From: Deltaproteobacteria bacterium | Lineage (GTDB): Bacteria > Myxococcota_A > Polyangia > Polyangiales > JADJMO01 | Direction: 5' to 3' | Length of the DNA stretch: 64,000 nt | Assembly: GCA_025363655.1 (NCBI GenBank) | Contig: JANYDK010000083.1 | Coordinates: 158,717 to 222,716 of the forward strand | Shown: piece by piece, positions 26,872 through 36,072 of the stretch | How the letters are laid out: each line of letters begins with the position of its first letter | Position numbering within the stretch: the stretch's first letter is position 1 | Position numbers and translations under genes: made by a program | Notes under the pieces: generated by a model | Told to the model about the DNA's origin: nothing | The model's database searches: none | The model's input: only the letters and a program-made list of their open reading frames with translations

Positions 26872-27357
26872 TTACGGACAGCCCGTCGCCGACACCGCGT
26901 TGCTCCCGATGTGGATGGGCTCCGGCGTGTCGGCGCGGGTCACCGTTCCCGAAATCGTCAGCGGGCCAGCGCAGAGATCGGTGATCTCTTGCGTGGTCAG
27001 TTGATCGATTCCGATCGTGAAGCTCGCGGTGATTTTGCTCGAAGGTGCGAGCTCTGCAGGAAGCACGAACGTCGTCGACGGCGAGATCTTCGCCCGCGCG
27101 AGCACGTTGAGGTTCTTGGCGTCGAAGATGCGCAGGCTGACCGCGTCGACTTTCACCGAGCCGCTCGCGTAGTGACCCATGTCGAAGACGACGTCGACCG
27201 AGCCCTCGAGCTTGAAGCCGACGGGGCTCACCGATTTTTTCAGCGCCGGATTCTGCGCGTAGACCGCCAGCGTCGCGTCGTCCTTGGTTCCACAAGAGAC
27301 GAGCGACGGCGCGAGCGCGGCCGAAATGACGAGCAGAGCGACGCGAGCACGAGTCAT
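26872..27357 (-). CDS. Lipoprotein of unknown function, LEA-like beta domain
   Basis: 161 aa from the ATG at 27357; an ATG three codons earlier is possible. The signal peptide VALLVISAALAPSLVSC ends in a lipobox. The body looks like a single beta-sandwich: GFKLEGSVDVVFDMGHYASGSVKVDAVSLRIFD and later KITASFTIGIDQLTTQEI, reminiscent of the LEA/WHy fold in bacterial lipoproteins, but this is only an impression. A TACGAT element sits 7 nt before the start. It follows the 27380-27949 gene on the same strand. Confidence 0.72.
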   Translation of the reverse strand: MTRARVALLVISAALAPSLVSCGTKDDATLAVYAQNPALKKSVSPVGFKLEGSVDVVFDMGHYASGSVKVDAVSLRIFDAKNLNVLARAKISPSTTFVLPAELAPSSKITASFTIGIDQLTTQEITDLCAGPLTISGTVTRADTPEPIHIGSNAVSATGCP

Positions 27358-27364
27358 CGTGCCC

Positions 27365-27370
27365 ATCGTA
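27365..27370 (-). promoter_or_regulatory. Putative -10 element TACGAT
   Basis: TACGAT lies 7 nt before the ATG at 27357, in the 22-bp spacer after the upstream gene. No ribosome site is present. It matches the leaderless-type arrangement seen elsewhere in the window. Confidence 0.4.
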
Positions 27371-27379
27371 GCGAGCAAA

Positions 27380-27949
27380 TTACTTTTTGCGAACGGCGAG
27401 GCGCTGCGTGAGTTTGGCGAGGAGCGGCTCTTTGCGGACTTCGCGCACGACCTCGGCGTCGTCGACGTCGCGAAGGGAGAGCGCTTCTTCGACGGCGGCG
27501 TAGAGCCAGGCCGAATCGTCGGCGTCGGCGACGCAGTCTTTCGCCTTCTTGCCACGCCACTCGCTCATCCCGACCTTGCGCCACGCATCGGCGAGGGGCG
27601 CCCAGAGATCGCCGAGCATCGCGGAGAGGAGCGCGATTTCGTTCTCGAGCCCTTCCCAGGTCTCGGGCGCCGTCGCCGCGTATTTCTTCGCCTGCTCTGG
27701 TGCCGTGCGACGGACCTCGTCGAGGGCGCAGCGGATGGCGATGGCATCGTCGGCGAGGCCGAGCGCGCCTTCTTTGGCGGGGATCAGGTTCGCCGGGTTG
27801 AGGTTGTAGAAAATCGCTCCGGCGGCGAGCTGGCGCAGCTCGTCGGAGAGGTCGCCGTCGTCGACGATCGAGAAAAGCGCCTTCAGATCGGCGGGGATGG
27901 TCAAGACCCGCGCGCGCAGGATCTTGGTGCCGGCGTCTACGTCAGCCAT
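27380..27949 (-). CDS. DUF1232-like protein of unknown function
   Basis: 189 aa from the ATG at 27949. A central segment (YNLNPANLIPAKEGALGLAD followed by DAIAIRCALDEV) resembles the DUF1232/YkvA core, in which an N-P-x-D/N-L-I-P turn joins two helices and an acidic residue pair follows. There is no signal peptide. The C-terminus is helical and charged. The role is unknown. The start is supported by TACGCT 9 nt upstream, with no ribosome site visible. Confidence 0.72.
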   Translation of the reverse strand: MADVDAGTKILRARVLTIPADLKALFSIVDDGDLSDELRQLAAGAIFYNLNPANLIPAKEGALGLADDAIAIRCALDEVRRTAPEQAKKYAATAPETWEGLENEIALLSAMLGDLWAPLADAWRKVGMSEWRGKKAKDCVADADDSAWLYAAVEEALSLRDVDDAEVVREVRKEPLLAKLTQRLAVRKK

Positions 27950-27958
27950 TTCGTGACG

Positions 27959-27964
27959 AGCGTA
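27959..27964 (-). promoter_or_regulatory. Putative -10 element TACGCT
   Basis: TACGCT lies 9 nt before the ATG at 27949, in the context GTACGCTCGTCACG, similar to the GTTAGGCTCGTCGG context of ppa. Confidence 0.4.
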
Positions 27965-28025
27965 CACGAGGTGGCACGGGGCCAAGCGAAAAACGCACAC
28001 CGCCGACGCGCCTCGCAAGCCGCGA

Positions 28026-28065
28026 CCGACAAAACGAACGAGAGCCGGAGGTCGTCCGGCTCTCG
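28026..28065 (-). terminator. Rho-independent terminator of the OmpA-family gene
   Basis: A perfect 11-bp inverted repeat (CGAGAGCCGGA with its complement, 28039-28065) around a 5-nt loop, followed on the minus strand by TTCGTTTTGTCGG. That tail is identical to the one at 11046-11058. It is 24 bp past the stop codon. Confidence 0.85.
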
Positions 28066-28089
28066 CACGTCACGTAGCGGCCCTCTTGG

Positions 28090-30123
<2,034 letters not shown>

Positions 30124-30289
30124 GTTGACCTCCGCGTGGCGCGCACGCCCCGTCTCGGTTTGGGCTCCTGGCGGCACCACACCTGAGCAATCACGTATGC
30201 GGAAGCGCGCCGGACTCCCTGGTGGGGTAGCACGGGGCAAATCTGCCGGTCAACGGAATCACTAAAGACTCAATGGATTTTTCGTTTTC

Positions 30290-30315
30290 GCCAAAGGTTG
30301 CTCCGCAACTTTGGC
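30290..30315. repeat. Dispersed hairpin element, copy B
   Basis: GCCAAAG, GTTGC, loop TCC, GCAAC, TTTGGC. Read on the minus strand it equals copy A (12822-12847) except for one loop base (GGA for GAA) and the bulged base. The flank GCGAGAT is also shared, about 18 nt out. It lies 167 bp upstream of the OmpA-family start. Confidence 0.7.
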
Positions 30316-30401
30316 CGTTTCGGTCCATCTCGCTCCGTTCGGCTGCCGAAACCATTCCGTCGGCGCCTCGACGGAGTGCGAGTGCGGACGGACGACGGTG
30401 T

Positions 30402-30407
30402 TAGGCT
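30402..30407 (+). promoter_or_regulatory. Putative -10 element TAGGCT of the 30462 gene
   Basis: Context GTTAGGCTCGGCGG, the same as before the gene starting at 52932 and one base from that of ppa. Here it lies 54 nt before the start codon, so this transcript would have a leader that includes hairpin copy C. Confidence 0.4.
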
Positions 30408-30431
30408 CGGCGGTCGAGAGCGACCGTGCTG

Positions 30432-30456
30432 GCGAAAGTTGCGAAGCAGTCTCAGG
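30432..30456. repeat. Degenerate copy of the dispersed hairpin element (copy C)
   Basis: GCGAAAG-TTGCGAAGCA-GTCTCAGG keeps the inner TTGC-GAA-GCA hairpin of copy A, but the outer arms no longer pair. Its end overlaps the ribosome site (AGGGAG) of the 30462 gene. Confidence 0.4.
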
Positions 30457-30461
30457 GAGAA

Positions 30462-32066
30462 ATGCGAGGCGCGCAGGTGACGAGGGGCGCATGGGTGAGG
30501 TGCGTCGTCTCCTTCGCATGCGTGTGCATTCTCGCGCTCTGGTCGAGCGATGCGCCCGCCGAGTCGCCGACGCTGGCGGGCTCCTGGTCGGCCGGGCCGC
30601 TCTTCGAGAACATGACCGTCACCACCTGGGTCGACGAGTGTGGCCCGAAGCCGAAGGCGAATCCGCTCGGCGGCGGCTCGTACAAGGTCACGGTGGTGGG
30701 CGATGAGCTCGTTTTCTCGGGTGCCCAGCCGTTTCGCACCGACAGTTGCTTCGTGCAGGAGGGGGCGCGTCGCGTCTCGCACAGCGCCACGCCGTCGCTT
30801 CGGATGTGGAAGACGCGCTGCGAGAGCCCGCCCGACAACCCGCTCAAGGCGACGATCACCACCGTCGTCCGCGCCACCAACGACGACACGATCGTCCTCA
30901 CGGAGACCGCGCGCTACACGACGACGATGGCGACGGGCACCTGCTCGGCCGACGTCGAGCGCTCGCGCACGTTCAGCATCGTCGCCCGCGAAGGCGCCGC
31001 GTCGGGCACCACGAGCACCACGAGCACCACGAGCCCGACCACCAACACGACCAACACGACCAACACGACGACGACCAAGACGTCGGCCTCGTCGACCAAG
31101 GCGCCGCCGATCGCCTGCGACACCCTCGGTGCCCCCGCCGCACTGGAAATCAGGCCTAGAAAGAAGCTCCTGCGACCCGGCGAGGAGTTCACCTTCAAGG
31201 CGCGCCTCCTCGACGACAAGGGCTGCGAGCTCGAGAGCAAGCTGGCGTATCGGCTGGCGCCGGAGTCGTCGACGATGGCGAGCTCGATCAACATCGACGC
31301 GGCCACGGGTCGCGTCCGCGTCGTCGCCGATGCCGAGCCGGCCGTCGCCACCCTCGTCGTCGAGGCCAAGCTCGACTCGGGCACCAAAAGCGCACGCGTC
31401 ACCGTCGAGATCGTGAGCGACCAACACTACGCCGAGCTCCTCGGTACCTCCGGCTTCGACGACGCAGGCGCCGATGAGCAAGCGGTCTCGGTGACGATCA
31501 CCGGCGGACAGTCCGAGAAGGTCACGATCGACCCGCCGGCCGATCCGGGGACCCGTCGCCGGCTCGCGTATTTCGCGATCGTCGGGGGCTCGCTGACGCT
31601 GCTCGCGCTCGGAGGTGTCGTCGCCTATCGACGCGGAGCCGCCAACAGCGATGCCCGCAAGCGAGCCCAGGCGGGCAGCGCAAGACGCGCCGATCCGGGA
31701 CCGCCGCGGCCTCGGTCCCCGCGCATGTCGGGTCAGACGCCGATGCCGATCGCTGGCGTCGGAGGGGCGCCGAGGCCGACCTCGACGGTGATCGGCACCC
31801 CCGATCCGAACGCGGGCGCAGCGCTGGTGGGGTCGGAGCTCGTGATGGTCTGTCCCATCTGTGCCGAGCGCGCGCCCCTCGGGGGGACGTTCTGTCCCAA
31901 CGATGGCCATCGGCTCGTCGAGGTGCGCAGTCCCGCCCACCAACCGCCGCTTCCCATGCGGCCGACCGGTCCGACCGAGCGAATTTGCCCAGTCTGCGGC
32001 ACGCGTTACCCGCGCGACACTGGCTTCTGTGGCAGCGATGGCGTCGAGCTCGTGCCGCTCAACTGA
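30462..32066 (+). CDS. Exported single-pass membrane protein with two C-terminal zinc ribbons
   Basis: 534 aa from the ATG at 30462, preceded by AGGGAG. Residues 1-35 are a signal peptide (VSFACVCILALW). The outer part has a Cys-containing beta domain, a Thr/Ser/Asn linker (residues about 185-210) and a Big-like beta domain (RKKLLRPGEEFTFKARLLDDKG). A transmembrane helix at about 367-386 is followed by an Arg-rich stop-transfer, then a Pro-rich cytosolic tail bearing two four-Cys ribbons: CPIC...FCPNDG near 463 and CPVC...FCGSDG near 509. The function is unknown. The layout suggests transmembrane signalling or scaffolding; the next gene is also a zinc-ribbon membrane protein. Confidence 0.82.
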   Translation: MRGAQVTRGAWVRCVVSFACVCILALWSSDAPAESPTLAGSWSAGPLFENMTVTTWVDECGPKPKANPLGGGSYKVTVVGDELVFSGAQPFRTDSCFVQEGARRVSHSATPSLRMWKTRCESPPDNPLKATITTVVRATNDDTIVLTETARYTTTMATGTCSADVERSRTFSIVAREGAASGTTSTTSTTSPTTNTTNTTNTTTTKTSASSTKAPPIACDTLGAPAALEIRPRKKLLRPGEEFTFKARLLDDKGCELESKLAYRLAPESSTMASSINIDAATGRVRVVADAEPAVATLVVEAKLDSGTKSARVTVEIVSDQHYAELLGTSGFDDAGADEQAVSVTITGGQSEKVTIDPPADPGTRRRLAYFAIVGGSLTLLALGGVVAYRRGAANSDARKRAQAGSARRADPGPPRPRSPRMSGQTPMPIAGVGGAPRPTSTVIGTPDPNAGAALVGSELVMVCPICAERAPLGGTFCPNDGHRLVEVRSPAHQPPLPMRPTGPTERICPVCGTRYPRDTGFCGSDGVELVPLN

Positions 32067-32425
32067 CGCCTGGGCAGACGGCGCGCGCAAGATACATGTA
32101 GGTGTTTGCCCTTCGCCAAGATCCTGCGGCGCGCCCGGTCGTAAGATCGATTCGGCATGCGCACGCGCGAAGAGATCTTTGGTATGGGAGGTGACGCTTC
32201 TGCACGTACCTTGATCACCCCGGCTAACGCCGCGTACACTTCGAGCATCGCGGGCCGTGTGCAATGCCGGGTCGTTCGAGCCGTGGGGCTCGTTCGGCGT
32301 GCTGCCGAAATCGTGCAGCAGATGCCGGCGGATTTGAATTCGCGTCGGGTTGGTTTCGACAATTCGTGCTCCGGCCAAGCATCCACGAAGGCTCCTCGCA
32401 GTCCCGTGGCAAGAGGCAATGACCC
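32067..32425. other. 359-bp intergenic region before the GltJ-like gene
   Basis: No credible gene; a 90-codon frame at 32157-32429 has no domain-like composition and overlaps the next start. A sigma-70-like promoter candidate is present (32211-32240), which would leave a leader of about 180 nt. Confidence 0.5.
32211..32240 (+). promoter_or_regulatory. Candidate sigma-70 promoter of the GltJ-like gene
   Basis: TTGATC (32211-32216), an 18-nt spacer and TACACT (32235-32240). Both hexamers match the consensus at four of six positions or better. It lies in the only long spacer on this side of the gene. Confidence 0.4.
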
Positions 32426-34126
32426 ATGAAGATCTCGTGTCAGTCCTGCGGCGCCAAGTACAACATCGCCGACGAAAAAGTCCGCGGGAAGATCGTCAAG
32501 ATCGCTTGCAAGAAGTGCGGCGCGCGCATCGAGATCGATGGGCGCGAGCAGGCTGAGCAGGCGCAAGATCAAGACGAGACGCGCGTCTACGACAACCAAG
32601 CGGCCGCCGCGGCTGCAGGTGGCGTCGACAGCTGGACGGTGTCGGTCGACGACAACGATCAGCGCGAGGTCAACACCGCGCAGCTCCTCGAGCTCCATGC
32701 AGCGGGCACGATCAACGGGGAGACGTTCCTCTGGCGCGAGGGCATGGCCGACTGGCAGATGCTCCGCGACGTCGAAGCGCTTCAAGGACAGCTGAGTGGT
32801 GGGGCGACGTCGATGCCGCCCGCCGACTACGCGTCTGCCGGCGAGCAAGCTGCGTCGAATGGTCACGCCGAAGCGGCGCCAGCGCCTGCCGCATATCAGC
32901 CTCCGCCTGCTGCGTATCCCGCGCCGGCGATCGAAACGGCCGCTGCCGCGCGCCTCGGTGGTTCGCGCCGCGGCGGTGCGGTCGACCTCTTCGCGGCCCC
33001 AGTGGGTGGCGCTGCCGAAGACGAAGACGTCGCCACGAGTGCTCCGCAGCCAGGAATGGCGATGGGCGGTGGCGGCGGGCTCGGCATGAGCGAAGCGGTC
33101 GACTCGGGCAAACCGATCGGCGCACGCAACGAGAACTCGGTCCTCTTCTCGCTCGCGGCGCTCACCGCGTCGGGTCCGTCGACGCCGGCAGCCACCATCG
33201 GAGACGACGAGAAATCCGGCCTCATCGACATCCAGAAGCTCGCTTCGGCGGCCAAGGGTGGTTCGGGCAAGGACGATCGCGCCAAGCTCGACGACATCAT
33301 GAACCTCGGTGGCGGTGGAGCGTTCGGCTCCGCGCTCGGGGCACCGATCCTCGCGCCTCCGCCGCCGACGGCGATGGAGATGCCGGCCGAAGATCGGAAG
33401 AAGGGCTCGCCGATTCTCTACATCGTGATCGGTGTGTTCGGCATCGCGATCATCGCGCTGCTCCTCGTGCTCATCCTGAAGAAGGACGACGCGCCGAAGG
33501 ATGCGAGCAAGGGCAAGGACGACAAGGGGGGGCTCGAGGCTCCGACCAACTCGGGCAAGACGCCGAGCCCGACTGCGCCGACGGGCGACAACACCGGCAC
33601 CGCACCGACGATCGCGACGGGCGATCCGGCTCCGACGGGCGACAACACCGGCGGCACCATCGGCAGCGCCAAGACCCCAGGTGCGCCCACCGGCAAGCCC
33701 ATCCCCGGCGGAGCGCTCACGGCCAAGCCGGGCACCACGGCGACCACCGCGGCGCCGACGGCGACCACGGCTGCGCCTACCTCCACCGGTGGCAAGCCTT
33801 GCAAGTCGCTCGAAGAGTGCATGGGCGCGAAGACGGCAGCGCCTGCTCCGACCAAGACCGATGCGCCGCCGGCCGGTGGTGGTGCGGAGTTCGACAAGGG
33901 CGCGGCGAAGGCGGCCCTCTCGTCGATTGGCTACAAGGACTGCGGTGGTTCGGGCAGCGGCTCGGTCGCGGTCACGTTCTCTCCGAGCGGCAGCGCCACT
34001 GGGGCGTCGGTCTCCGGCGACTTCGACGGTGGCGTGAAGTCGTGTGTCTCGGGTCGTTTCCGTACTGCGAAGGTCCCGGCCTTCGGTGGTCCGGCCAAGA
34101 CGGTTGGCTGGAAGATCAACTTCTGA
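32426..34126 (+). CDS. Zinc-ribbon / GYF-domain membrane protein, GltJ (AgmX)-like
   Basis: 566 aa from the ATG at 32426. An N-terminal MJ0042-type zinc ribbon has CQSC (5-8) and CKKC (28-31). A GYF_2-type domain follows at about 69-118 (WTVSVDDNDQ..., FLWREGMADWQML). A Pro/Ala linker leads to one transmembrane helix at about 333-356 (ILYIVIGVFGIAIIALLLVLIL), then a long Thr/Ala/Pro linker and a small C-terminal domain with two Cys (GYKDCGG, VKSCVSGRFR). This order matches AgmX/PglI-type gliding-motility proteins such as GltJ of Myxococcus. In that system the cytosolic domains work with MglA and the periplasmic end contacts the envelope machine. No other glt gene is present here. Confidence 0.82.
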   Translation: MKISCQSCGAKYNIADEKVRGKIVKIACKKCGARIEIDGREQAEQAQDQDETRVYDNQAAAAAAGGVDSWTVSVDDNDQREVNTAQLLELHAAGTINGETFLWREGMADWQMLRDVEALQGQLSGGATSMPPADYASAGEQAASNGHAEAAPAPAAYQPPPAAYPAPAIETAAAARLGGSRRGGAVDLFAAPVGGAAEDEDVATSAPQPGMAMGGGGGLGMSEAVDSGKPIGARNENSVLFSLAALTASGPSTPAATIGDDEKSGLIDIQKLASAAKGGSGKDDRAKLDDIMNLGGGGAFGSALGAPILAPPPPTAMEMPAEDRKKGSPILYIVIGVFGIAIIALLLVLILKKDDAPKDASKGKDDKGGLEAPTNSGKTPSPTAPTGDNTGTAPTIATGDPAPTGDNTGGTIGSAKTPGAPTGKPIPGGALTAKPGTTATTAAPTATTAAPTSTGGKPCKSLEECMGAKTAAPAPTKTDAPPAGGGAEFDKGAAKAALSSIGYKDCGGSGSGSVAVTFSPSGSATGASVSGDFDGGVKSCVSGRFRTAKVPAFGGPAKTVGWKINF

Positions 34127-34141
34127 GGGTTGTGCCGCTGT

Positions 34142-34167
34142 GCGCCGCTCCTCGTCGGGGCGGCGCC
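34142..34167 (+). terminator. GC-rich hairpin after the GltJ-like gene, possible terminator
   Basis: GCGCCGCTCC pairs with GGGGCGGCGC around a TCGTC loop, 15 bp past the stop codon. No T-tract follows, so it may only be a 3' stabilising hairpin. Confidence 0.4.
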
Positions 34168-34358
34168 AGCATTGTCCTGGCTTCCGGCGTTGCGCCTGAT
34201 GCGCCTGACGTGTGATTCCGCGCAAATGCAGCGCTTTTCACGCCGGGAGCGCGACGAAACCTGGTGCTTTGCTGCGCATCTTCGCGAATGTTTCGTATGC
34301 TCCTCTGTCCAAACGGGGGCGCTGACGAAATGGCGCGTCGAATGCACGGAGCGGAGAC

Positions 34359-34853
34359 GTGACCAGGACCCGATTCGGCCGATCCGTCTGGACCTGGGGC
34401 GCTTCGGCGTTCTTGGCGGTCCTCTTGGGCGCGTCCGGGTGCAGCCTCGGTCCCAAGCCGGACGACCCGATCACGGGCGGTGGTGACGACAGCGGTCTCC
34501 TAGGCGCCGACACCAACCCGGGCGCGTCGCCCGACGCAGCCGGTGCTCTCGATACGTCGGCGGGCGGTGGCGACTCGGGTCCTGCCGATTGCGCGAGCGA
34601 TCCCGAACACTGCAGCGACGCATCCTCCAGCGATACCTCGACCAGCGTCGACGCCGCGGGGGATGCCACGGCCGATGGCTTCGGAGATGCGCCGGCAGAC
34701 GCACATGATGGCCGCGACGCAGATGCGGGCGATGCCGGTGACGCCGGTGGGGATGCAGACGCCGGTGCCAGCGACGCCGCCGATGCTTCTTCCGACGCGC
34801 CTTCCGACGCGGCGGATGGAGATGGAGGCGGCGACGTGCCGACGGGTGGATGA
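34359..34853 (+). CDS. LGPKPDDP-motif lipoprotein 1 of 4
   Basis: 164 aa from a GTG at 34359, with GGAG 4 nt upstream. The signal peptide FLAVLLGASGC ends in a lipidated Cys, immediately followed by SLGPKPDDP. The rest is low complexity, dominated by Asp, Gly, Ala, Ser and Thr, with two Cys (PADCASDPEHCSDAS). No folded domain is visible, so the tail is probably a flexible acidic extension on the outer membrane or surface. It overlaps the next gene by ATGA and begins a coupled row of four. The function is unknown. Confidence 0.85.
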   Translation: MTRTRFGRSVWTWGASAFLAVLLGASGCSLGPKPDDPITGGGDDSGLLGADTNPGASPDAAGALDTSAGGGDSGPADCASDPEHCSDASSSDTSTSVDAAGDATADGFGDAPADAHDGRDADAGDAGDAGGDADAGASDAADASSDAPSDAADGDGGGDVPTGG

Positions 34854-35236
34854 GCACCTGGGCTCGCCTGCGTTTTCTCGCGCTCGGCACGTCGATGGCG
34901 GCCCTCGTCGTCGTTGGCGCTGCGTGCATCCTCGGTCCAAAGCCAGACGATCCGGCATCGGACGGCGTGTCCCTTTCCGACACGGGCGCGAGCGCTGACG
35001 GCGCGTCGTTCGACTCGGGCAAGACGAGCGGCGACTCCGATTTCGCGGATGGGTTCTCGGCCGACTCGTTGACGCCGGTGCCGAGCTGCGACGGCGAGGC
35101 CGGCGCCACTGCTTCTTGCGACGCTGCTGCTGACGCTCACGATGGTGACGCAGGTGACGTCGGTGACGTCGGTGATGCTCCCGATGGCGGGGATTCCGAC
35201 GCTGCGACCGGCGACGTCGTCGAAGGTGGCGGATGA
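34850..35236 (+). CDS. LGPKPDDP-motif lipoprotein 2 of 4
   Basis: 128 aa; the ATG overlaps the previous stop by 4 bp. The signal peptide MAALVVVGAAC is followed by ILGPKPDDP directly after the lipidated Cys. The tail is rich in Asp, Ser, Gly and Ala, with a pair of Cys (SCDGEAGATASCDAA) and DGDAGDVGDVGD repeats. No domain is recognised. Position and motif mark it as a paralogue of its neighbours, although the tails do not align well. Confidence 0.85.
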   Translation: MSTWARLRFLALGTSMAALVVVGAACILGPKPDDPASDGVSLSDTGASADGASFDSGKTSGDSDFADGFSADSLTPVPSCDGEAGATASCDAAADAHDGDAGDVGDVGDAPDGGDSDAATGDVVEGGG

Positions 35237-35601
35237 ACCCCCGACGTCTTCGGATCGGCCTATTTTTCGCGCTCTTCATGCTCGCAGCGGTGAGCGTGAC
35301 GGCGTGCATTCTCGGTCCCAAGCCGGACGATCCCGCGCCCTCGGCCGACCTTGATGGCGGCATCGCTGCCGACACGAGCACGGGTGGCGCCGACGTCGCC
35401 AGCGATGTGCTCGCTCCTCCCTCCGACACGTCGTCGCCAGACACGGGAACCACCAAGACCGACGGCAGCAGCGATGCTCCAGGTGGCGATGGTGATGCCG
35501 TGGGCGACGCCGGTGACGCCGGTGACGCCGGTGATGTGCACGCAGGTGAAGTCGGCGACGTCGCCATTCCCGATGGGGATGCAGCGGGAGAGGGCGGATG
35601 A
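35233..35601 (+). CDS. LGPKPDDP-motif lipoprotein 3 of 4
   Basis: 122 aa; the ATG overlaps the previous stop by 4 bp. Signal peptide FFALFMLAAVSVTAC, then ILGPKPDDP. The tail is Asp/Gly/Thr/Ser rich with a short tandem GDAGDAGDAGD encoded by GACGCCGGT repeats near 35508-35531. It has no Cys besides the lipidated one, unlike copies 1 and 2. Function unknown. Confidence 0.85.
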   Translation: MNPRRLRIGLFFALFMLAAVSVTACILGPKPDDPAPSADLDGGIAADTSTGGADVASDVLAPPSDTSSPDTGTTKTDGSSDAPGGDGDAVGDAGDAGDAGDVHAGEVGDVAIPDGDAAGEGG

Positions 35602-36044
35602 GCCAGGTGCGCGATCGTCGTTCGCTGTGGACGCGCGGCAGTGTCGGCCTGCTCGGCCTGCTCGCCTTGCTCGGCGCCGGGCTCACGGGCTGCTCCCTCG
35701 GTCCGAAGCCCGACGATCCGCTCGAAGGCGATACCGGTGCGGCGCCCGGCGACGACGCGGGATTTGCGGTCGATTCGGCGACCCCTTCGACGGATACGAG
35801 CGTCGTCGACACCTCGCCGCCGAGGACCGACTCTGGCGGCGACGCGATCGCCGGCGACTCCGGTAGCGCCGACACCGGGAGCGACACGTCGACCGATGGG
35901 GGGGCAGATGCGTTGCCCGACGCACACGACGCCGATGCCGACGCGCCCGGAGACGCGCCCGGAGACGCGGCCGGAGACGTTGGTGTCGACGCCGAAGTCG
36001 GTGGAGACGCCGACGTACTCTCCGACGCGCCGAGCGACGGCTGA
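35598..36044 (+). CDS. LGPKPDDP-motif lipoprotein 4 of 4
   Basis: 148 aa; the ATG overlaps the previous stop by 4 bp. Signal peptide GLLALLGAGLTGC, then SLGPKPDDP. The tail is Asp/Ala/Gly/Ser/Thr rich with DAPGDAPGDAAGD repeats and no further Cys. This is the last gene of the row; the next gene converges 29 bp away. Function unknown. Confidence 0.85.
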   Translation: MSQVRDRRSLWTRGSVGLLGLLALLGAGLTGCSLGPKPDDPLEGDTGAAPGDDAGFAVDSATPSTDTSVVDTSPPRTDSGGDAIAGDSGSADTGSDTSTDGGADALPDAHDADADAPGDAPGDAAGDVGVDAEVGGDADVLSDAPSDG

Positions 36045-36072
36045 CAGGCGGGAAATCGCCTGCGAAACGAAC

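Larger units (their letters stand above)
30124..30461. other. 338-bp divergent intergenic region
   Basis: It separates the OmpA-family gene (minus) from the zinc-ribbon protein gene (plus). It contains hairpin copy B (30290-30315), the degenerate copy C (30432-30456), a T-rich patch at 30277-30288 and a TAGGCT element at 30402-30407. No convincing coding frame is present. Confidence 0.6.

Noticed and set aside
32157..32429. 90-codon frame upstream of the GltJ-like gene
   Set aside because: It runs into the next start in another frame, has no ribosome site or domain, and its content does not look coding.
35500..35540. Minisatellite as an independent element
   Set aside because: The GACGCCGGT repeats simply encode the low-complexity GDAGD tail of a lipoprotein.
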